A stretch of 64,000 bases of DNA, taken from assembly GCF_019645835.1 (NCBI RefSeq), contig NZ_CP080998.1, forward strand, positions 3,596,001 to 3,660,000, given 5' to 3'. The notes under the pieces were generated by a model. That model ran no database searches and was not told the origin of the DNA. It saw nothing but the letters and a program-made list of their open reading frames with translations. This document shows positions 58,238-64,000 of this stretch, one piece after another. A program made the translations under genes and the position numbers. Position 1 is the first letter of the stretch. Every line of letters begins with the position of its first letter. This DNA comes from Mycolicibacterium holsaticum DSM 44478 = JCM 12374. Lineage in GTDB: Bacteria; Actinomycetota; Actinomycetes; Mycobacteriales; Mycobacteriaceae.

Positions 58238-58254
58238 ATGTTCAACGTGAACAT
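58238..58254. promoter_or_regulatory. Inverted repeat in LLM/carboxyltransferase promoter
   Basis: ATGTTCAACGTGAACAT has exact 7-bp arms (ATGTTCA, TGAACAT) around a 3-bp centre in the 86-bp gap between the divergent LLM and carboxyltransferase genes. It is a good operator candidate; the regulator is not encoded nearby. Confidence 0.7.
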
Positions 58255-58293
58255 GCCGGTGCGACGATCGCCGTGGACGACAGGAGTTGTTGC

Positions 58294-59790
58294 ATGACCA
58301 AGGCGGAGGACTGGGAAGACACGCTCGGCGAACTCTCCCGGCGACGTCAGCACGCACACCAGATGGGCGGCACCGAACGGCTGGCCAAGCACCACGGCAA
58401 GGGCAAGCTCGACGCCCGCGCCCGACTCGAGCATCTGCTCGACAAGGGAACCTTCCGCGAGTTCGGCACGCTGGTCGGTGGTGACATCGCAGCCGACGGC
58501 ATCGTCGCCGGCTCCGGCCTCATCGACGGCAAGCCGGTGATGGTGGGCGCCGAAGACTTCACCACCCTGGCCGGCAGTATCGGCCCGGGCGGCAACGCGA
58601 AGCGGTTTCGGCTGGCGGAGTTGGCATTGCGCGACAAGATCCCGCTGGTGATGCTCTTGGAGGGCGCCGGCTTCCGGCCCTCCGGTGAGCACTACGGCCG
58701 CACCCCCACCGATCTGCTCGCGCAGGCCCAGTGTTCGGGCAAGGTGCCGACCATCGCCGGGCTGCTGGGCCCGTCAGCCGGTCACGGCGCACTCGTCGCC
58801 CCGGTGTGCGACTGGACGATCATGAGCCAGCAGGGCGCGATCTTCACCGCAGGCCCTCCCGTCGTCAAAGAGTCGACGGGCGAGGACATTTCGAAGGAAG
58901 ATCTGGGCGGCCCCGCCGTCGCGCTGGCCAGCGGCGTGATCCACAACCTTGCCGGCGACGACCAGGCGGTGCTCGACGACATCCGCCGCTACCTGTCGTA
59001 CTTCCCCGCCAGCGCGTGGTCGTATCCGGCGGCGCTGCCCGCCGACGAGACCACCGAGGCGCGCACCACACCCGAGCTGCTCGACATCGTGCCCCGCGGT
59101 AACCGTCGGGTCTATGACATCCGCCGCGTTCTCGACGTGGTGTTCGATCGCCCGGACTGGTTCGAGGTGCAACCGAAGTTCGGGCGTGCCATCATCTGCG
59201 CGCTGGCGCATCTGGGCGGTCACCCCGTCGCGGTGGTGGCGAACCAACCACAGGTGCTGGCCGGCTCCATCGATGCCGACGCGGCCGACAAGGCAGCACA
59301 TTTCATCACGGTGGCCGACTCCTTCCACCTGCCCATCGTCTTTCTCGCCGACAACCCGGGAATGCTGCCGGGCAGCCGCTCGGAGAAGAGCGGTGTGCTG
59401 CGCAGCGGCGCGCGGATGTTCGCCGCGCAGACCGCCGCGACGACGATCAAGCTGCACGTCACGTTGCGCAAGGCCTACGGGTTCGGTTCGATGGTGATGT
59501 CGCTGTTGGGATTTGACAACCAGAGCGCGACGTTCGCCTATCCCGGCGCCACCATGGGGGCGATGAGCGCCGCCGCGTTGAGCAAGGCGTCACACGCCGA
59601 CGAAGACGTCGAGGCCCGGCTGCGCCAGATGGAGGTCGAGGCCTCGTTCCGGTCGGCGAGCCACCTGGGGTTCGACGATCTGATCCACCCCGAGGAGACC
59701 CGCAACGCGCTGCTCGCGGCGCTGCAGCGGGGTGTCTACAGCCGTCAGGCCGCCCCGGAGCCGGTGTCCCGCACGGCGATCACCCCCTAG
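58294..59790 (+). CDS. Acyl-CoA carboxylase carboxyltransferase (AccD-like) subunit
   Basis: 498 aa with the two crotonase-like halves of carboxyltransferases: an N-terminal half with GKLDARARLEHLLDKGTFRE and a C-terminal half with FLADNPGMLPGSRSEKSGVL and KAYGFGSMVMSLLGFDN. It should carboxylate an acyl-CoA together with a biotinylated AccA subunit, which is not encoded here. Length and motifs fit the acetyl/propionyl-CoA carboxylase beta family. CAGGAG precedes ATG 58294. The end is followed by a stem-loop shared with the convergent LLM gene. Confidence 0.87.
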   Translation: MTKAEDWEDTLGELSRRRQHAHQMGGTERLAKHHGKGKLDARARLEHLLDKGTFREFGTLVGGDIAADGIVAGSGLIDGKPVMVGAEDFTTLAGSIGPGGNAKRFRLAELALRDKIPLVMLLEGAGFRPSGEHYGRTPTDLLAQAQCSGKVPTIAGLLGPSAGHGALVAPVCDWTIMSQQGAIFTAGPPVVKESTGEDISKEDLGGPAVALASGVIHNLAGDDQAVLDDIRRYLSYFPASAWSYPAALPADETTEARTTPELLDIVPRGNRRVYDIRRVLDVVFDRPDWFEVQPKFGRAIICALAHLGGHPVAVVANQPQVLAGSIDADAADKAAHFITVADSFHLPIVFLADNPGMLPGSRSEKSGVLRSGARMFAAQTAATTIKLHVTLRKAYGFGSMVMSLLGFDNQSATFAYPGATMGAMSAAALSKASHADEDVEARLRQMEVEASFRSASHLGFDDLIHPEETRNALLAALQRGVYSRQAAPEPVSRTAITP

Positions 59791-59799
59791 CCCCAGGGC

Positions 59800-59848
59800 G
59801 ATTTCGGCGTAGTTGGTCACGCTCAGCGTGACGATCTACACCGAAATC
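59800..59848. terminator. Two-stem hairpin between convergent genes
   Basis: Outer arms GATTTCGGCGTAG (59800-59812) and CTACACCGAAATC (59836-59848) pair at 12 of 13 positions; inner arms GTCACGCT (59816-59823) and AGCGTGAC (59825-59832) pair exactly. It follows the carboxyltransferase by 9 bp and its right arm enters the LLM stop codon, so it may end both transcripts. Confidence 0.65.
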
Positions 59849-60893
59849 ATCCGGTTGCGGCGCGATAGGCCGCGACGATCGGTTCGAGTTCGTCGGGGGT
59901 GGCGCCGTGCATGATCAACGCGTCGGCGCCATAGTCGAACTCCTTGCGGATACGGTCCACACACTGCTGTGCCGAACCGGTGGCGGCCGGCTCCAGCCAT
60001 TCGTCGGGGATGAGCGTGGCGATGTGCTCGATCTGTTCGGCGGTGGCCTTGTGGTCGATCCCGCCGGGAATCGACTGCACCACCGAATCGTCGCGGAAAC
60101 GTTGCAGCACCGCACGATCCCAGCCGTTGGTGGACACCAGCAGATCGCCGTAACCCTGCAGATAGGTCGCCAGCCGGGCCACCGTCTTCTTCAGCCGCAG
60201 TTCCTCGGGAAGGTGATCGCCGACCGTCGCGAAGCACGACCAGACCCGCACGGTGTCCGGGTCGCGACCGGCCTGCTCGGCGGCGTCCTTCACGGTCTTC
60301 ACCGCACGCTGCAGCGTCTCGGGGGTGAAGTAGGTGTGCAGGACGACGTCGTCGAACGCGCGGCCGCCCAACGCCAGCGTCTTCGGGCCGAACGCGACGA
60401 TGGCCAGGCGGATGTCCTCGCGGAAATCGGGGTCGAGGAACAGCACCGGGTACTGCCCGATCGGCCCGTCGTGGTTGAAGATCAACTCCCCCTGCCAGAG
60501 CCGACGCATCACCTGCGCGAAGTCCTCCATCTGCGCGGTGGTCACCCCCGGTATCCCGAACGCGCCGTACATCGCCGCCACGCCACGGCCGATGCCCAGG
60601 GTGAACCGGCCGCCGGACAGTCGGTGCATCGTCGTCGCCCACGAACCGGTGATCAATGGATGGCGGGTGTTGTGGTTGGTTGCCGCCGTGGCGATCTGCA
60701 TCCGGTTGGTGACGGCACACGCGGCGCCGACGAGCGAGGACGCCTCCTTGACATTCCACCGTTCGGAGATGAACGCCGTGCCGAAGCCGAGTTCCTCACC
60801 GCGGCGAGCCTCGTCCATCAGCGTGGCCGGACCCTCTCCACCCGCACCCGCAAGTAGGTAGTAGCCCAGCTCGTCCAGCACTCGTTGCGTCAT
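59847..60893 (-). CDS. F420-dependent LLM-class oxidoreductase
   Basis: 348 aa. Barrel motifs: MDEARRGEELGFGTAFISER, ATAATNHNTRHPLITGSWA, FTLGIGRGVAAMYGAFGIPG. It seems to be the family named after an M. smegmatis protein near MSMEG_2249 (memory, unchecked). ATG 60893 overlaps the stop of the NTF2-like gene (ATGA). It is the last gene of a five-gene operon. It is a different subfamily from the LLM at 57170. Confidence 0.86.
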   Translation of the reverse strand: MTQRVLDELGYYLLAGAGGEGPATLMDEARRGEELGFGTAFISERWNVKEASSLVGAACAVTNRMQIATAATNHNTRHPLITGSWATTMHRLSGGRFTLGIGRGVAAMYGAFGIPGVTTAQMEDFAQVMRRLWQGELIFNHDGPIGQYPVLFLDPDFREDIRLAIVAFGPKTLALGGRAFDDVVLHTYFTPETLQRAVKTVKDAAEQAGRDPDTVRVWSCFATVGDHLPEELRLKKTVARLATYLQGYGDLLVSTNGWDRAVLQRFRDDSVVQSIPGGIDHKATAEQIEHIATLIPDEWLEPAATGSAQQCVDRIRKEFDYGADALIMHGATPDELEPIVAAYRAATG

Positions 60894-61264
60894 GCCCAAA
60901 CTCCTTGTTGATAGCCGCAATTCCATACTTCGGTGATCCGGCCGTCGACCACCCGGAAGATCTCCATACTGCCCACCGCGGTCTCGGTGCCGTCCTTGAG
61001 CTTGATCGGGGACTGGTACACGATCGCCACATGCTCCCCGTCGTCGCCCGCGACCACGAGGTTCAGATCGAATCGGATCTCTTCGCACATCTCCCACATG
61101 TCGACGACCCGCGCCACGGCCTGCGCTTGGGTCAGCACCTTGGCCTCACCGACCTCGTGGCGAATCACCGTCTCGCCCAGCAGTTCTTCGGCCAGCGCGA
61201 AATCCGCCTTGTTCCAGGCCACCAGGTTGTACAGCTCCACCACCTCGCGTGCAGTGCGGGTCAT
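60890..61264 (-). CDS. NTF2/SnoaL-like protein
   Basis: 124 aa. A cone-shaped alpha/beta NTF2 fold is indicated by LYNLVAWNKADFALAEELLG, the middle beta strands DLNLVVAGDDGEHVAIVYQS and the ending MEIFRVVDGRITEVWNCGYQ. Such proteins act as isomerases, dehydratases or binding proteins; the role is unknown. Start and stop overlap the neighbours as ATGA on both sides. Confidence 0.82.
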   Translation of the reverse strand: MTRTAREVVELYNLVAWNKADFALAEELLGETVIRHEVGEAKVLTQAQAVARVVDMWEMCEEIRFDLNLVVAGDDGEHVAIVYQSPIKLKDGTETAVGSMEIFRVVDGRITEVWNCGYQQGVWA

Positions 61265-62310
61265 CCGAACACCTCCAGCGCATCGATGTCGTCGATTGTC
61301 GCCACGGCACGGTCGACAAGCGTTCTGCACAACTGCTGTGACCGCTCGGGCAGCGAGTCCCAGCCGATCAGGATGATCACCGGCAACAGCATGAGGTATG
61401 CAACCGCGAACCGGTAGTGCCGCCACGCCTCGTCGAACGTGTAGTCGGTGACGCCGTGCCGAGCCAGGTGCGCGAGATACTCCCGAACCAGTTCCTCGTC
61501 ATGGCCGCGGCGCACCTCGGTGGGCAGGCCCTGGCTGACCAGGTATGCGATGTCGGCGGCACCGACCCCGCGGGCGGTCATCTGAAAGTCGACGATTTTG
61601 ATTTCCTGACCGGCGAAGAACATGTTGTCCGCGCGGATGTCGCCGTGCAGCAACATCGGTCGCTCGGTCAACGCAGCCAGCGCGGCCGGTGCGAGTTCGG
61701 CGAACCGGTCGGCGTACTGCGCCACGGCCGACGGGACGGGCACGGCCGACTTGTCGAGGTACACCTGCCAGCCGGGCCCGAAGGCCGGAATCAACAACTC
61801 CCGCGCGACCGGCGTGTCGAGGCTCGGAAACTCCTCGAGCACAGCATTATTGGCAGGCTCCGCCGACCACGCGTGCAGCGCGGCCAGCTCGGAAATACAC
61901 AGCCGGGTCCGGTCCAACGACAGACCCGCGAGGTGATCGGCGTTGTCCCAGTCGCAAAGATCCTCCAGCACCAGGACGAAGTCGGCGTCGGCCATGCGCG
62001 CCGCGTAGACGTGCGGGGTGCCCGTCGGTGCGCGGCCGGCGACCCGCCGGTAGAACGCGACCTCGCGCCGATAGCCGCCCAGCATCTCCATGGCGCTGCG
62101 TGCCTCGGACTGCGCGGGCAGCTTGACGATGACGCTCGGCGGCAGGCCGTCACCGGTCAGGCGCACCCGGTACAGCAGCGAGGAGAACCCGGTGTCCTGG
62201 GCGATCTGCTCGGCGCGCACATCGGTGACCGTCGCGCCGTCGATCGCGGCCGTCAGCCACTGCGCTGTCACACCGTCGATGTCCGACGGCACGTCAACAC
62301 CTGAGCTCAT
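61261..62310 (-). CDS. Phosphotransferase family protein (APH/ecdysteroid-kinase-like)
   Basis: 349 aa. It carries the kinase-like elements SVIVKLPAQSEARSAMEM (phosphate-binding Lys), LVLEDLCDWDN, the catalytic-loop variant MLLHGDIRADNMFF and KIVDFQMTARGVGAADIAYL. Branches of this fold phosphorylate small hydroxylated molecules or acyl compounds. The ATGA overlaps on both sides place it firmly in the operon. Confidence 0.85.
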   Translation of the reverse strand: MSSGVDVPSDIDGVTAQWLTAAIDGATVTDVRAEQIAQDTGFSSLLYRVRLTGDGLPPSVIVKLPAQSEARSAMEMLGGYRREVAFYRRVAGRAPTGTPHVYAARMADADFVLVLEDLCDWDNADHLAGLSLDRTRLCISELAALHAWSAEPANNAVLEEFPSLDTPVARELLIPAFGPGWQVYLDKSAVPVPSAVAQYADRFAELAPAALAALTERPMLLHGDIRADNMFFAGQEIKIVDFQMTARGVGAADIAYLVSQGLPTEVRRGHDEELVREYLAHLARHGVTDYTFDEAWRHYRFAVAYLMLLPVIILIGWDSLPERSQQLCRTLVDRAVATIDDIDALEVFG

Positions 62311-63413
62311 ACTCGGCCCGCGGACTCGACGAGCGCACTGAGGAAGCGTTCCGACGCCGACTGCACACCACGCGCGAACAGATGTCCCACATGGCTTCCC
62401 GGGTGCCAGTAGAGCTGGCCGCCCCAGCGTTCGTGCAGCGCGAGCGCCGGTTCGCGCCCTGCCATCTGGTCATGCCACGCACCAACGATCAGCCGGCGCT
62501 GCGGTGGCGGGGAGGGTGACACGGTGTGGTAATCCACCGCCGACGTCAGCTTCGCCACGACGTCAGACTGCAGCAGCTCGACGGTGTCCCGCACTGACGG
62601 ACCCCACCGGCCCAGGTGCCCGGCGATCATCGCGTTGAGCCCGAAGATCGGGGTGTACACCGCGACCGCATCGATGTCCTCGAGGTGGCCGACCAGCGCG
62701 GCGACCGGGCTGCCCATCGAAACACCCGACACCGCAACCGCGCTCGCCTGTGGTTGTAGCCAACGCACCAGCGCGCGGACTTCGGACACCACGCGCATCA
62801 TGCCCGCGACGTTGGCCAGCGGATCCATGTTGGGATACGGCGGCCAGGTGCTGCGTCGCGCACCGTGGCCGGGCTGGACCGGCAGCGCGATGTTGAACCC
62901 GAGCTCGTCGCGGATGCGCCGGGCCCGGGAGAACAACAGATCCAGAGGTTGGCCTTGCCCGGCGCCGTGCACCCACACCAGCCACGGCCGGGTGTCGTCG
63001 CCCTGCCGGCACAGGTGCACCACGGCGGTGGCCGGACCGCCCAGCCCCTCGGCGGCCAGTGTCTGCGGTAGCTGCGGATCGTGTCGAAACGTCATCTGGT
63101 CGTAGCACAGCCGGCCGAAGCGGCGACGCCGAAGTGAGCTGACGCGCAGCGGGTTCGGATCACGGTGGGCGCCCCTCACCCCCAGGCCCGACAACTCGTC
63201 TGCGGCGGCCCGGCACGACTCCGTCAAGCGCTCGAGCTTCGGTGGTGGCGCTGTCAGCGTCATACCGGTCAACGCGAGCTCGTCGAGCAGCACCTCCCCC
63301 AGCCGGCCGACGTCGCGCTCCCGGCCTCCTGAGCCGGCGACCGCCCGGTAGGCCCGCGGCAGCACACCCGCGAAATCGCTGCCGATTCGCCAGGCGCGTT
63401 CAGTGGCCTTCAT
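62307..63413 (-). CDS. Alpha/beta-hydrolase
   Basis: 368 aa. The hydrolase domain (about 130-365) has LVWVHGAGQGQPLDLLF (oxyanion-type HGxG), nucleophile elbow VSGVSMGSPVAALVGH (GVSMG), an acid candidate in VGAWHDQM and the catalytic histidine in HPGSHVGHLF. The first 120 residues form a mainly helical domain I do not recognise. ATG 63413 overlaps the monooxygenase stop. Confidence 0.82.
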   Translation of the reverse strand: MKATERAWRIGSDFAGVLPRAYRAVAGSGGRERDVGRLGEVLLDELALTGMTLTAPPPKLERLTESCRAAADELSGLGVRGAHRDPNPLRVSSLRRRRFGRLCYDQMTFRHDPQLPQTLAAEGLGGPATAVVHLCRQGDDTRPWLVWVHGAGQGQPLDLLFSRARRIRDELGFNIALPVQPGHGARRSTWPPYPNMDPLANVAGMMRVVSEVRALVRWLQPQASAVAVSGVSMGSPVAALVGHLEDIDAVAVYTPIFGLNAMIAGHLGRWGPSVRDTVELLQSDVVAKLTSAVDYHTVSPSPPPQRRLIVGAWHDQMAGREPALALHERWGGQLYWHPGSHVGHLFARGVQSASERFLSALVESAGRV

Positions 63414-64000
63414 GTGAGCTTGAACCCGGTGTAGCCGGCGGCTGCGATCTCGTCGCAGCGCCGCCGGTACTCCGGAATGCCCGCCGTGTATCCCATGTAC
63501 ATCCGCTTCTTGCCTGCCACGTTGGCGCCGTTGTACCACGAGTTGCACGTCGGGTGGACCAGCACCGTCGGGGCGACGAGTTCACTGGTGTGCTCGATCC
63601 ATTCGCGTTGCGCCTCGGGCAGCGCCTCGATCGTGCGGTAGCCGTGGTCGCGCAGATGGGCGATGCAGTCGCCGATCCATTCCACGTGTTGTTCCAGCGC
63701 CGCGACGAAGTTGGTGGCCGGCGCGGGACTTCCCGGTGCCTGCACGATGAACAAGTTGGGAAAGCCGGCGACGGCCAGCCCGAGGTAGGTGAACGGCCCT
63801 TCGGAGGCCCAGAACTCTGCCAGCGACATGCCGTCGCGGCCGCGGATGTCGATGCGGGTGAGCGCACCGGTCATCGCGTCGAAGCCGGTGGCGTAGACGA
63901 TGACGTCGAGTTCGTGGTGGGCGTTTTCGGTGCGGATGCCCGTCGGTGTGATCTCGACGATGGGGTTCTTGCGCAAATCGACCAGCGTCACGTTGTCGCG
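63410..64000 (-). CDS. Flavin-containing monooxygenase, C-terminal part (cut by window edge)
   Basis: At least the last 196 residues of a Baeyer-Villiger-type monooxygenase. The reading frame continues upstream past 64000. Seen: DVIVYATGFDAMTG (the late FAD-linked ATGF motif), then FPNLFIVQAPGSPAPATNF and WIEHTSELVAPTVL, ending TSTGF-like GYTGFKLT. It would be first among the five ATGA-overlapped genes visible here, so its true operon start is outside the window. Confidence 0.85.
   Translation of the reverse strand, partial: RDNVTLVDLRKNPIVEITPTGIRTENAHHELDVIVYATGFDAMTGALTRIDIRGRDGMSLAEFWASEGPFTYLGLAVAGFPNLFIVQAPGSPAPATNFVAALEQHVEWIGDCIAHLRDHGYRTIEALPEAQREWIEHTSELVAPTVLVHPTCNSWYNGANVAGKKRMYMGYTAGIPEYRRRCDEIAAAGYTGFKLT

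Overview
The window looks like chromosome from a mycobacterium, most likely a fast-growing Mycolicibacterium-type species. It is very GC-rich and densely coded. The backbone follows, from memory, the M. tuberculosis H37Rv gene order Rv3042c to Rv3062: serB2, ctaD, fecB, adhC, nrdF2, a flavin monooxygenase, a TetR, nrdE, nrdI, nrdH, an NADPH-dependent reductase, a TetR, dinB2 (dinP), an SDR, a TetR, cyp136 and ligB. I see no tRNA, rRNA, insertion sequence, phage gene, CRISPR array or replication origin. No stretch above 460 bp lacks a gene.

Layout. 1-7.3 kb: a MocR-type regulator, serB, ctaD, fecB, a YciI-like protein and adhC. 7.3-19.6 kb is accessory relative to M. tuberculosis. It holds a secreted protein, a ferredoxin/ferredoxin-reductase/di-metal hydrolase operon with a divergent TetR, an SDR pair, a three-gene catabolic cassette (TPP enzyme, mandelate-racemase-like enzyme, FAD/Fe-S dehydrogenase) and an orphan SigF-type sigma factor. 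19.7-37.2 kb holds the class Ib ribonucleotide reductase genes, with nrdF separated from nrdHIE by about 14 kb. Between them lie the conserved monooxygenase and TetR plus an accessory block: a geranylgeranyl-reductase-like enzyme, a VOC protein, an HTH regulator, a four-gene ABC-transporter/methyltransferase operon behind a candidate IdeR box, and a signalling-like locus with a membrane TrkA_N/RyR protein, a secreted DUF6636 protein and a convergent TIR-TM-WD40 protein.

37.7-44.3 kb: an FMN reductase, TetR-dinB2-AAA ATPase, and the SDR/TetR/cyp136 cluster. 44.3-55.8 kb: a stand-alone LeuA regulatory domain, a TSUP transporter, a methyltransferase/phosphotransferase pair with a divergent HxlR regulator, a pyruvate-oxidase-like TPP enzyme, an SDR, a membrane molybdopterin oxidoreductase, ligB and an MHS-type transporter. 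55.9-64.0 kb: a P450/LLM operon divergent from an acyl-CoA carboxyltransferase, then a five-gene operon (monooxygenase, hydrolase, phosphotransferase, NTF2-like, LLM) in which every start overlaps the preceding stop as ATGA. This stretch looks lipid- or sterol-catabolic.

Regulatory reading adds most. Tandem NrdR-like boxes with identical 16-bp gaps lie before both nrdHIE and nrdF. An IdeR-like box overlaps the -35 of the ABC operon. Palindromic operator candidates sit in several divergent promoters. Two TetR-type palindromes share the core ACAGACCGSTCTGT, one beside a tetR and one before the sigma factor. Several long intergenic hairpins look like dispersed repeats or terminators. The least-explained part is 27.9-34.3 kb: the possibly iron-regulated exporter/methyltransferase operon next to the RyR/TIR pair.
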